A program made the translations under genes and the position numbers. The notes under the pieces were generated by a model. That model made no database searches. It worked only from the letters and a program-made list of their open reading frames with translations, and was not told the origin of the DNA. From Ampullaceana balthica (lineage: Eukaryota > Mollusca > Gastropoda > Lymnaeidae), in the NCBI GenBank assembly GCA_944989445.1, contig CALYLW010000328.1, forward strand, positions 599,796 through 663,795: a DNA stretch of 64,000 nt, given 5' to 3'. This document shows, piece by piece, positions 10,430 to 20,542 of this stretch (position 1 is its first letter; each line of letters begins with the position of its first letter).

Positions 10430-10930
10430 AGCCCCGAGCCTAGTGCTCTTTATGGGTCTTCCCGGAAGACCCCCTTAGCCATCTGGCCACCAAAGGGACG
10501 TAACAGCTGAGGAACCCCCCCCCCAAAAAAAAAGCGGTCGCTTCTGAAGCGGCCACCTGGGCATCCAGGACATACAGTCGAAGATGCCTCCCACTAAGTT
10601 GCCCTCACAAGGAGGTGGTGGAATTTCCTACTACGACCCGCTACCACCTTGGCGCCATCCTGGCAAAGCACACGGGTATCCATGGTTAGGACCGCCGCAG
10701 ACCGGGGGATCATCAAATTACCTACCTAGGGTGCAACCCCCACTGGAAGGTTTCATCAGAGCTGGCGTCCAATGCGTTCTTCGCGGCACTTTTTGCTAAT
10801 CCGTACTGGCGCTCCTGGCCCTAAACCGGCACCGCTCGATGGCATTACTAGTAAATTGAGGGGGACGAAACGTTTGCTTCGGATTTACCCGACCCCTTCT
10901 TCGAAATCACTTGAATGTTCTTCCATTAAC
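10430..10930. other. GC-rich segment of unknown origin inside hAT-E
   Basis: Base composition rises clearly above the surroundings. The plus strand is open from 10584 to 10799 and from 10772 to 11041 in two overlapping frames rich in P, G and S (for example YYDPLPPWRHPG). I do not recognise a protein family. It could be the leader of another retroelement or a captured fragment. Confidence 0.4.
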
Positions 10931-11159
10931 TATGCTGCTGCCCATCGGGTGGCGAAAGTGCTGAGCTCAGTTAGGTTTGTAAGAAAGCCAAATTTCTCAT
11001 GGATGTATTTATATGCACCTAACCAATGTTTTAGGGCTTAAGAAAGTTTGTCAATGATTACCAGAAATACCTCAATCTTGATTTTTTTCCCAGGAGAATA
11101 CTGTTTTGTTGATGTCCCTTTATCAAACTGACGCTTTCTTTTTTTGTTTGATAGTATTG

Positions 11160-11765
11160 AAGATTGTTTACACTGTTTTTACCACGGACTTTTCCTTTCC
11201 TTTGTCTTCATAGGAATAAAATTAAGAATGCTATTTTTTAACAAACTCAATGAGAGACTTCCTTTCTTAAATTTGTTTCCCAAATTTCAAGTAAAATAGT
11301 GACTTCCAGTTCTTCAATTTCCTTTAGAAATCCTCCTTCTTCAAGTCGGCAGTCACGTGGCTGATTTTCATTCGTTGCTAATTCTTCCAGTGCTGCGATA
11401 TTCTCATGGTATGAGCTATTAACAGACCTTACAGCATAATGTCAGGCTGACCATCTTGTGTCAGACAAGGCTTTGTTAGCATGTATCAATTTCATGTTTT
11501 TGAAGTACCTGTCAACGATGAGTAGATGCAACAAGTCGGGTATAAAGATTTTGCAGAAGACAAAAAATATGACCGCAGTAGGACAACCTGCTGCTCTTTT
11601 CCCAATCAAATTAAAGGAATGAGCTGTGCACGGCACATAATGAGCTACAATGCACTTCTCACGAAGAATAGCCTGGTTTCCGTTATACTTCCTACTCATT
11701 CGCAGCATTGCCGTATGACTGTCCAAAGCATTTTCAGGGATTCGTACAAACATAATGGCCTGCAT
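11160..11765 (-). pseudogene. hAT transposase remnant (ZMYM1-like group)
   Basis: The minus strand from 11765 reads SRKYNGNQAILREK, then VAHYVPCTAHSFNLIG and ALSDTRWSA. This is the order of the RNase H-like core in hAT transposases related to zinc finger MYM-type 1 proteins. Past a stop at about 11440 the frame continues as ENIAALEELATNENQP. The catalytic first aspartate region is lost (ML replaces the expected DNxSN context), and both ends are missing. It is the source protein of hAT-E or a close relative, now dead. Confidence 0.75.
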
Positions 11766-11839
11766 CTTTATTATACACTATAATTCATAAAAAGTTTGGG
11801 GGCCCTTAAATTATTGGGGGCTTTAGATCGTTCAGCAAC

Positions 11840-12255
11840 CCCCTTTTAACCCTCCATAGGGGTGGGGGGGTCCACGCATCTGTGACGATGTGGTACGAGG
11901 AGGGGGGTGTTTAAGAAATGTGACGTCACATCAAAAACGCGAAACTTTAAATAAAAGATCCACTTAAATATTTGATTGTTTACCATTTATTTAATTACGT
12001 TTTCAATGACTTCACGCGTGTTACGATATAACAGTGCAGACTTACCCTAAATACATATTTAAATGACAAAAAATAATTTGCAACATGCTAATTTTTATTG
12101 AGAAAATACGGCTCGGGGGAGGGGTGTCAAAGTTTTGTGACGTCATATCGTAAAAAAGGGGTGGGGTCTAAGTTTTTGTGACAAAGTATGACGCTGGGGG
12201 AGGGTGGGGTAAAATCGGCAACCTCGCGTGACGTCATTTATGGACGGCCCCTTCA
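11840..12255. mobile_element. PIF/Harbinger-like MITE fragment
   Basis: The right end CGTGACGTCATTTATGGACG and GGCCCC (12231-12252) and internal GTGACGATGTG and TGACGTCACA words match the copies at 204-597 and 5862-6255. The left terminus is not clear. Confidence 0.5.
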
Positions 12256-12368
12256 GTCGTGAAGGGGTGACACCATGAGCTACCGCCCCGGGTGACACCA
12301 ACCCTAGTGACGCCTCTGATTACATGTATAAAGAAAAGAGAGTTTTGTTGGAAAGTAAAAATAATTCT

Positions 12369-12950
12369 CAGTGGCGTAGCTAGGAAATCGGGGACCGCAC
12401 CGGGTACTCCATCAAAAGTGGTGACACCAAACTAACATTTACAGAGCGCCCACTGATCTGTCTAGGAACTTCATACTCGGATAAACAACCACCTTTACAT
12501 TTCACAATCGTGTTGTAAATTTAAATGTCTGCTTTTTTTAACAATTCCATTTTAACGCGTAAAAATTAGGTTAAAGCTGTTAACTAGGTTATTTAAAAAC
12601 GACATTTTTGAAGGAAAAAAATTACGATTTAAAGCCAATTGTTGTGTTCGTTAACATGCGCAGTGACGGGAAGCTTGTATTTAACTAAATCCTGAGAAAT
12701 CGGCTCTCCATTTAAAGCACGTAAGATGGAGTTGGGAGATTATGGGTTTACAAAATATCCTAATGCAATTACCTGATACCTAAAGTGATCAGTTGTGTTA
12801 AGTGATCAACTTTTTGAAAATATTAAATTGGAAATTTAAAGGAAAAAGACTCAGAAGAGTGTTTCTTTGGATTTTTCCTTTTAAGGGTGACAAAAGCTGG
12901 CGATCTCTGTGATTGAATAGACAAATGATGTGATGACAAATGATGTGATG
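12369..12950. mobile_element. Solo hAT left end, then unassigned sequence
   Basis: CAGTGGCGTAGCTAGG at 12369, followed by CCGCACCGGGT and GTGGTGACACC, is a hAT-E-type terminus. No partner end is found before the minisatellite. The remainder to 12950 shows nothing recognisable. Confidence 0.5.
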
Positions 12951-12954
12951 ACAA

Positions 12955-13414
12955 ATGATGTGGTGACCAATGATGTGGTGAAGGGCTGAGCTAAATGTTG
13001 CCATAAAGCCACACTGTCTAGATGATGTGGTGACCAATGATGTGGTGAAGGGCTGAGCTTAAGGTTACCATAAAGCCACACTGTCTAGATGATGTGGTGA
13101 CCAATGATGTGGTGAAGGGCTGAGCTAAATGTTACCATAAAGCCACACTGTCTAGATGATGTGGTGACCAATGATGTGGTGAAGGGCTGAGCTTAAGGTT
13201 ACCATAAAGCCACACTGTCTAGATGATGTGGTGACCAATGATGTGGTGAAGGGCTGAGCTAAAGGTTACCATAAAGTTAAAGCCACACTGTCTCGATGAT
13301 GTGGTGACCAATGATGTGGTGAAGGGCTGAGCTTAAGGTTACCATAAAGCCACACTGTCTCGATGATGTGGTGAAGGGCTGAGCTAAAGGTTACCATAAA
13401 GCCACACTGTCTAG
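12955..13414. repeat. 67-bp minisatellite, about seven units
   Basis: Units end in CACACTGTCTAG (or TCTCG) at 13021, 13088, 13155, 13222, 13295, 13362 and 13414, a period of 67 bp. One unit has a 6-bp insertion and the last lacks 15 bp. Each unit contains a doubled ATGATGTGGTGA sub-repeat and GGGCTGAGCT. Units alternate between GCTAAA and GCTTAAGG variants. No spacer diversity of the CRISPR kind is present. Confidence 0.95.
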
Positions 13415-13650
13415 AATCCAATGATCCCAGAATTGCATGTAATTTTTCGGTGCTTTAGTAAAAATATTTCCCGTTTTTCTGCATCAGTTGATCAATGGGT
13501 TATCTTCATTGTACCAAAACAAAATGCTAAGACCTGTAAGTATAAGACTCAGTTATCTATTTAATAAATTTAATATAACGGTTCCATGACGAAACGACAA
13601 GTGACAAACCGACAAGGTCTCATAGAAACAAGGTAGATAACTGCAGAACC

Positions 13651-14772
13651 CTTTAATGCACTCTCTGTGCTGGACTTACATGTCCCTGTCACCCGCCACA
13701 ATGTCAAGTCAACACGATCAGCTCCGTGGTATTCAACAATAAGGGAAGAACTTCGACGCGCCAAGAAAGCTCGACGTATAGCAGAAAAGACTTGCTTGAA
13801 GTCGAGACTTGTCGTCAATAAGCAAATTTATTCCGCTGCCAAGCGATGTGTTACTAATATTGTACATCAAGCAAAAACATCATATTTTAATAATAAAGTT
13901 ATCACAAGTAGTACTAGTAGGCAGCTATTTAATGTATGTAATAACCTCAGAGGGAGTGGTAAAGCTATGGTCCTTCCCTCTGTGTATCCCCTGCATCAGC
14001 AGCCAGATATATTTTGTAACTTTTTAATCAACAAAATTGCTAAAATTCGTGAGGAACTTGACAGAACGTTGTTGCCACCACATGATTTATCTCCTTCTTT
14101 TGCTGTGAGGTCAAGCTTTGACATGTTCCAGCCTGTTACGGAAAATGATGTCAAAAGTATTATTCTAAAATTTCAGCCAACGTCCTGCTCTCTTGATCCC
14201 ATCCCCACTCCACTATTGGTTGAGTCATTAGATCTCTTACCCCCAACAGTAACAAATATAGTTAATGAAAGTCTAAAATCTGGCACCTTTCCTTCATTAT
14301 GTAAATCTGCTATTATAAAACCCTTGCTGAAAAAACAAGGGTTAGACCAAAACAATTTAAATTTAAACAACTATCGACCTGTGTCTAATATTTCATTTTT
14401 GTCCAAAGTCATTGAAAAACTAGTCTTAAAACAACTTTTTGCTTATCTAAATGACCACACTCTTCTAAGTCCCAATCAGTCGGCCTACAGACCCTCTCAC
14501 AGCACAGACACCACCCTGTTAAAGGTAACAAATGACCTCCTACTCGCACTGGACAGTGGGAAAATTTCTATATTGGTCCTCTTAGATCTTAGTGCAGCCT
14601 TTGACACTGTCGTGAAAGGTCGTTCTCTTTTTGTGCAGCCAAACAATGGAATTCTCTACCTTTACACATACGTAGTATTCAAACAACCAAGTCCTTCAAG
14701 ACTGCACTTAAGACACATCTTTTCAACATTTATTTTCAAAATTAATGAAACAACATTTCTTGTAAATGATTA
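13651..14772 (+). pseudogene. L2/CR1-like LINE ORF2 with internal deletion
   Basis: One open frame of about 370 codons reads a linker region (SAPWYSTIREELRRAKKARR), then the reverse transcriptase fingers: SCSLDPIPTPLLVE, SAIIKPLLKKQGLD, NNYRPVSNISFLSKVIEKLV, NQSAYRPSHSTDT and LLDLSAAFDTV (about 14580-14615). It then jumps directly to a C-terminal tail resembling SIQTTKSFKTALKTHLF. The YADD catalytic motif, thumb and most of the C-terminus are therefore missing. The endonuclease domain is absent upstream. A deletion derivative that cannot encode an active enzyme. Confidence 0.85.
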
Positions 14773-14937
14773 ACGTAGCTTATGTATAATGTACTGTAAT
14801 TTTTGTGTTTTTTATGATATAAAAGTTAATTTAATATTTATAGGTATGTTATTTCTTTCATGTAAAGCGCTGTGAGCCCAGCTCCTTACACTTACTGGGA
14901 TACAGCGCTATATAAATAATCAATTTATTATTATTAA
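14773..14937 (+). mobile_element. 3' end of the L2/CR1-like LINE
   Basis: GTAAAGCGCTGTGAGCCCAG followed by CTGGGATACAGCGC and TATATAAAT, ending in a TTATTA run, forms the short stem-loop 3' end typical of L2-like elements. The same end recurs at 35749-35815. Confidence 0.75.
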
Positions 14938-15015
14938 TGAAGTCCCCGTGACTAGTTCACTTTGAACATAGACTAAGGATGTCAGACTCAATAGCGCAGC
15001 GGCCAAAACTAAAAA

Positions 15016-15138
15016 CACTCTTATCTTATCTTATCTGTTTACAGACGCTCCTTCTATACAGAAGATTATTGCGTCCTACGATTATCTATGGTTTGTGTTT
15101 AGTCCTGCATTTTTATTAGAGATTTAAATGTTGATAGT
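15016..15138 (-). mobile_element. LINE 3'-end fragment
   Basis: The minus strand reads CATTTAAATCTCTAATAAAA through GAAGGAGCGTCTG to a run of AGATA units, the 3' end of the 7573-9010 family. It is 5'-truncated to about 120 bp. Confidence 0.85.
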
Positions 15139-15956
15139 CAAAGTCATTGCTTTTTTTCGTTGTCCCATCATTTTGAAATATTTTTGTCACTTATCGTTTT
15201 GTTACTTGTCGTTTTGTCACTTGTAGTTTTGTTACCTTGTCGTTTTGTCTGGTTACCCTCACTCTGGTATCAGCCTCTTCAGAAGCACTAATGAGGTAGG
15301 AAGTGCTCTGAAATTGAAAGTGGCCATAGTCATAAACACAGGCACGGGCTGGTTAAAAAAATTCGACGCTAGATGAGACCAAATTGAATAGAGTCCGTGA
15401 GGGAATGGACATACCGTGTCAGGATCAGTTGGAATCCCCGAAGAATGTCAAAAATATATTTATGCTGCTTATGAAAACCTTTAGGGTAGGGGTGCGCGGC
15501 TTTATTATATCAAGTATGGATAGAAAAACAAAACTCAGGTTACAATTTACAAGCCTCAAAAAGGCAGCTCGTGTTAACTGTAACATAATTATAATACTAA
15601 CAGTTTTATGTCGAAAAGATCAAAATATATGTACTGAACCCATTAACGGGCAATTAACACAATTAGTTGAAATGAGTTTCTTATCTTCTTTAGTTACACT
15701 CATTTATTACAAAAGCTATTTATAATAATATAATTTTCGGAATGATTTAACATTTTCTTAAATTTTACATCTATAAATATTATAATATAAATTGTAGTAA
15801 TTTACACGTGATATTTAAGATAAGATTTAAAATTAGTATATAGTGATTTGCCACAAAGTTCACAAAAGGGCTATATACTATAATTTAAAATAAGAATTGT
15901 GGGATAGATAGGAAGTCAAAGTTAGACCCAAGCTTGTCGTTTCAAGTTGAGTTGTT
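15139..15956. other. Intergenic, short imperfect repeats only
   Basis: 15175-15262 has repeated TGTCGTTTTGT and TTACTTGT words; the inverse, ACGAAACGACAAGTGACAAA, appears at 13589-13608. The 113-codon plus frame at 15384-15725 has no recognisable similarity and AT-driven composition. Nothing else is seen. Confidence 0.4.
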
Positions 15957-15976
15957 AACCGGAAGTGTAATGGCGC
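15957..15976 (+). promoter_or_regulatory. ETS plus YY1-like motif pair, possible housekeeping promoter
   Basis: AACCGGAAGTG (ETS-type) is followed directly by TAATGGCGC (YY1-like). Such a pair is common at TATA-less housekeeping promoters. It lies on the plus strand in repeat-poor sequence upstream of SF3B3, whose non-coding first exon has not been located; GGTTAGTA at 16030 could serve as a donor. This is inference: the distance to the first coding exon is 8.2 kb. Confidence 0.25.
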
Positions 15977-16185
15977 TGGGTTGAAACAAATTTAAATTGA
16001 TTATTTTGAATCACTTGCCATCAACATTCGGTTAGTATTTCAACTGCCCTTCTTGTTTTATTTTACATCCATTTTCACTAAGCAATTAAAATATTATTGA
16101 TATCGTATATGGCATTATTCTTAAATATCATTTATTTGTTCCCTACATGGGCACAATATTATAGGAAAACAAAATGGTTTTGGTT

Positions 16186-16226
16186 CATCTTATCTGTTTC
16201 AGATGCTCCTTCTATACAGAAGGGTG
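16186..16226 (-). mobile_element. LINE 3'-tip remnant
   Basis: ATCTTATCTGTTTCAGATGC followed by TCCTTCTATACAGAAG is the last 40 bases of the TAAGA-tail LINE, on the minus strand. Confidence 0.65.
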
Positions 16227-16942
16227 TTAACTTTATTATGCCTTTTATATAACTTGATTGCATGAAGATCAAAAGTTGTTGTCGTTTACTGACGTCTACA
16301 ATATGTAAATATAAGGCTTATCTATGAAACTGAAAGATGCGGCTACTCATGTTGATGTATCAGATCAGAACGCAAGCGGAAAGCCCCGGCATGCATGAAA
16401 TTATTGAAATCAATGGAAATAATGGATGCAACCAAATAAAATAAATGACATGATTTTTTAAATTCCTCAACAAATCATCGATGCTGAATTGGGGTGATTC
16501 AGACAAGTCGTATCCAAAAGGCTTATACTTTTATGTTTCAAGTCATCAAAAAAACATTTTTTCAAACTTATTTCATTAATTATTATTATGAAATCTATTT
16601 TAAAATTAAAACATTTTTTTGTTGAAATAAATTTACTATTTTAATTTTACAATTTGTACGAAATAAAAATTTGTACATTTCACTATCTTCTGTGACTAAC
16701 AGCGCCATTGTTGTTGTTGACAATCTGTTTTTAAAAACCGTTTTCATTTTCTAAGTTAAAAACCCCTTTAAGCTCAACAAAGCACACGAAAAACTAATTG
16801 TAAAGCATTAAATACTTTTTTTATTTCTGATTTAAGTGTTTAAATTAGTAAGAGTAAGTTATTTTATTTATTTTGTTCTAAAAATTTAAAATGCGCTGCA
16901 ATAAGGGATTACCCTTATAGTCTTATAGGCTTATATATAATA
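16227..16942. other. Intergenic, nothing recognised
   Basis: Very AT-rich sequence without frames over 60 codons, repeat ends or RNA motifs that I can name. Confidence 0.4.
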
Positions 16943-17896
16943 CTAGACGCCCCGCGGCGTAGCATACGCGCTGACTTGCTCATGGAGAGTGCAAAGAAAG
17001 TGGAGAAATAACGGACACAAACTACAGCATGAAAGAAAGCAACGCGAGTGAACATCGGTTTGGGGGGGGGGAACTACCAACTCATTGTTGGTTTCTAGCG
17101 TTTGAAGGAGAAATTCGGTACACCCCTAACTTCTATGAAGTCAGCTATAAAACGATAATCGGTTTAAAATCAGAGTTACATAATCGGTTTTAAAAAACAA
17201 TAGAAAACAACACGCAATTAACAACCCTAAACATGACTAACCCTCGCTAGGGTCGGCCAATCACAGTTTATGTTTAAGGGATGGTCGTATTAAATGGGAG
17301 GTGGGTAACAACCTCAGTGTGCTTGTCTCCATGCTTACTCGCTATTTTTTACTTACTGCTTGTGCTGCTTTTTGTGTCTGTACTCTCACCCCCCCCCCTC
17401 CGTTCTTTGCACTGTCTATTATGAGCAAGTCTGCAGCGTATGCCATACGCTGTGGGTCTCTCCAGAATTCCTTCTTTTCATTCAATCACAGTCGTTTGCC
17501 CAAACCCATCCCATTTTGACAACTGTGTCTTTCAGGAAGTCTTCACCCGTAACTAAATCAGCTAGTGTTGGCAATAAAGGGGTAAAAGAACGGGAACAAA
17601 CAGACATTTTAAAAAATTAAAAAAAAACAATGTTTTCGCTGGGGCTTGAACCCAGGACCATCGACGTATTAGGCGGACGTGATAACCAGTACACTACAAA
17701 TTTCACATTTACTGTGAAGGAACAATGCAAGTTAACGCAAGTGCATTGTTGCCACCCACTCCCACCAACCCCCCTTTTTTCATTTCATCCCACCACGCTT
17801 GCCAACAGTGTTTAGTTGACCCGAGCGAGGGTCATTCGTCACGCTCTGTTGCACATGCAGCTTCTTGTTGCCTCGCAGGGTCCGACCACGAAGAGA
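16943..17896 (-). mobile_element. Helitron-like element with tRNA-like block, rearranged
   Basis: On the minus strand the element starts TCTCTTCGTGG at 17896 and ends in a hairpin ACGCC-GCGG-GGCGT followed by CTAG and T (16943-16959 on the plus strand), the 3' signature of Helitrons. A tRNA-like block lies at 17632-17706. An inverted second copy of the 3' half (17225-17470, plus orientation, from CCCTCGCTAGGGTCGGCC to GAGCAAGTCTGCAGCGTATG) sits inside. No Rep-helicase frame is present, so it is non-autonomous. The base before TCTC is T rather than the usual A. Confidence 0.65.
17632..17706 (-). repeat. tRNA-Val-like block within Helitron-like element
   Basis: The minus strand has GTAGTGTACTGGTTATCACG (A-box region) and GGTTCAAGCCC (B box), close to tRNA-Val order. 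The acceptor stem does not close, so this is not scored as a functional tRNA gene. Confidence 0.7.
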
Positions 17897-18160
17897 ATTA
17901 TATATATAGATAGCAAATTTTTAATATTATTATTCTGAGTTGTCTTCCTTTGTACTTTGTTATTTAGTATTTATGGGGTTAGTTTGAGTTATAGAATAAT
18001 TGTGAATTTAGGGTTAGGTTTAGTTTTAGAATTTTAATAGTTGAATTTTTCCAATTTTCGTTTCACGGGGCATAGCAACAAAGATGGCGGCCATATAATA
18101 TAAATATAACGTTGGTACAACCATAGTACGTCAATTCTGAATTTACCCTGACTTGATTTA

Positions 18161-20534
18161 GGTAGACACGGCAACAACTTGTGTAGATACGGCAACAGAC
18201 GTCCGGAAGTATTCTGTAGTTAGGCACTTCGATACTCATTCGCGCATCGTTCTGCGCATGTTGAAAATTTACGGAAAAACTTTTAAAACAAATTTGACGG
18301 TTCGCTATTCGGTACTCTACGGGTACCTCAGAATTTTTGTGTTTACGTCACAGTTTTCTAAAATAAATTAAATTTTGTATTCGAATACGTCAGATAAGTG
18401 GTTTCTGGTGACTCTCTCACTATTTTGAGCGGTTGTAAACATTGGGATTTTTTGTTACTTTACTTTTACGACTCGGTACACTACAAATGTCTTAATCATA
18501 CTGGTGTTAGTAAAATTACACCCATGAAACTTACAAATTTGTAGTTTATTTAATTTTTTAAAAGTCTACTTCATGTTTCAAAATTGACAGTTCTCAATTA
18601 TTTACAAATGTACCTCTTGGCTGCATAGTTACTTTAAACTATACTTGTCCTGAAGTTGTTGTGCTTATAGGTCCTCAAGTTATATAAATAGTAAATATTT
18701 AAGCTATAACACGAGTGACTCTAAAATTAACATTCTAAAATTGTCTTCTAACCTCGATTTTGATTTAACAATAGCTCAATTATTTAGCTGAGGGGTACAT
18801 TTTAAATAGTTGAGAACTGTCTCTACTTGTTTTTGTTCTTTCCGACCACCAAAAAAATGTATTTATTTTTTGTATTAACTGTTTGCTACACAGCGATACT
18901 GAGGAGGGATGGAGATTATAAAATTTCCGTGTTTTTAGCGAGTCTGTGATTTTGAAAACCAGCGAAAATGCGAAGAGAAAGAAAAAAAAGGGGGGGGGGT
19001 GCAAATTCTCAGATTTGCATTTTTTTAAAGCAAAAAATGCAAGAAAATTTATGAAAATAATTGTACTCACAGTTTAGGCGTCCGAATCACGAAATTTGGG
19101 AGGCTACACTTTTTTTAATCACATTAAAAATTCTTTCATATGGTCATTGCTTTCACACGATTTTCGCCAGATATATTCAAATAAATATGAATCGAACTGC
19201 CCCTCCCCAGAACAGGTTCTAGTGGGCAGGGACTGTTTTATCGCACTCCAGGTGCCCTCTATAGTGTTGGTGTGCGCGCCCGTCTCAGAGTGTTTGAACT
19301 CGAGGCTATGGTTCACAGTTAAGTGGTGAAAACCTTCGTCCTCTTAAACAGTCGTAAGACCTCCAGCAATCAGAAATGATTTTGGTCCCTGACTGCACAA
19401 ATTCTTTAATTATTGCCAGGAGTACGTCTTTATCTCGGTTCTCAATACTTCTCAACAACCCTAAAAAAGGATTTTTTGGATCCTCTTTCGATCCCACCAA
19501 ACACCTGTCTACCTTCCATGCGCTTTCCTCTATTATATTTTCGTTTTCCGAATTTCGACTCGTCTATTTCTACAATCTTACCCACTCGCCATAACACACG
19601 CTTCCACACAGACCTTGCGACAAAAGCTAGCCCAGTCCGTCAGTGTTATTACGAACAGTTGAAATGGCATGTCCCTAACGCAATAATGTGTCAGTTAAAG
19701 AATGTCCACTAACGGTAACTTACTGTCACTAAACCAAGACCCGCGCCTTACGCTACGTTTAAAACTAACATGAGTTTTTATCGCGACATCTCCACATGAA
19801 TCCATCGGAATTTCGGTCATCACACAATTTCATGTCATTCTTACAATATGGACATTCATACCATGCTGCTAATAATCCTGCACTCATCAGCCAATCAAGA
19901 ACACATCTTTTGCCCTGACTCTCCAGACGATACCAAAACCGGGCGGTAAATGTTCCTTCCATTTTGCAAAAGTTTACCAGAAAATTGAACAAAAATCGCA
20001 AAGATGTTAGCGCACCTGGATGTAAAATCGAAAAGAATGCCCAAGGAACATCTTTCCAGGGCTAGGCCGCGGCACCCCTAAAGTCAAGATCCCCTCCTCC
20101 TTTTTCCATTTTTTAATTTTGAATTGTCTTAAGTAAATTTAATTAAATTAAATCCCCTCCCCAAGCCCCACCCCTGTGTTTGCTGTAGTTGTCACTATCG
20201 GCGCAAGAACACAAAGACATAAATCACTCAGTAATTGCAGAGTCTGGGGTGGTAAGGGGAGACAATTTAGAAATCCAAAAATTCCTTAAGGGGATGTACC
20301 TGGGTAGCAACATGAAAGCGTTGAAGTGACGACAGTGGCGTCTGCCGCCATCTTGGCCGCTATAACGATAACCAGCCAAAATTAAAGTACAGTTAATACC
20401 AAAAAAATAAAGAATTTGTTTTTTGTGGTCGGATATAAAAAAAAGTACCGAACTGTTAACTTTCAAACAGGAAGTAGACCAAAAATAAAGAATAAACTAC
20501 AGAATAGTTCTGGACGTCTGTTGCCGTATCTACC
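18161..20534 (-). mobile_element. Merlin DNA transposon, complete ends
   Basis: The element begins GGTAGACACGGCAACA and ends GTTGCCGTATCTACC, with a longer inner inverted match GTAGATACGGCAACAGACG on the left (18183-18201). A perfect 8-bp duplication TTGATTTA flanks it (18153-18160, 20535-20542). Merlin elements make 8-9 bp duplications and encode an IS1016/ISXO2-like transposase, which is present in broken form on the minus strand. The left terminus carries two copies of the GTAGAyACGGCAAC motif. Confidence 0.85.
19119..20001 (-). pseudogene. Merlin (ISXO2-like) transposase, frameshifted
   Basis: Read from 20001 downward: a zinc ribbon CPYCKNDMKLC with DGFMWRCR (about 19850-19775), then VEIDESKFGKRKYNRG (about 19572-19526) with the first catalytic D, then TKIISDCWRSYDC (about 19384-19345) with the second D, then TGAHTNTIEGTW (about 19287-19252) with the catalytic E, and DSYLFEYIWRK. 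The three catalytic acids are intact, but the frame shifts around 19310-19325 between the second D and the E, and again between the zinc ribbon and the first D. It is a recently broken pseudogene. Confidence 0.88.
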
Positions 20535-20542
20535 TTGATTTA

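Larger units (their letters stand above)
9213..12318. mobile_element. hAT element with decayed transposase (hAT-E)
   Basis: The inverted ends CAGTGGCGTCACTAGGG and CCCTAGTGACGCCTCTG are followed inward on both sides by a CCGCCCCGGGTGACACC block. The 8-bp duplication is ATTTCATG (9205-9212) and ATTACATG (12319-12326), 7 of 8 matching. A minus-strand hAT transposase remnant lies at 11160-11765. The element has been invaded by other repeats: a GC-rich segment of unknown origin (10430-10930), Harbinger-like sequence (11840-12255), and a fragment near 9797 starting CAGGTAGTCCTCCGGTTACG. Confidence 0.8.

Noticed and set aside
12955..13414. Regularly spaced repeats that could suggest a CRISPR-like array
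   Set aside because: The whole 67-bp unit repeats, with no unique spacers, and the genome is eukaryotic; it is a minisatellite.
13667..14773. A 368-codon host protein
   Set aside because: It contains reverse-transcriptase motifs and an internal deletion; it is a LINE fragment.
15384..15725. 113-codon frame in the intergenic region
   Set aside because: No motif or similarity recognised, composition follows local AT content, and no splice sites support it.
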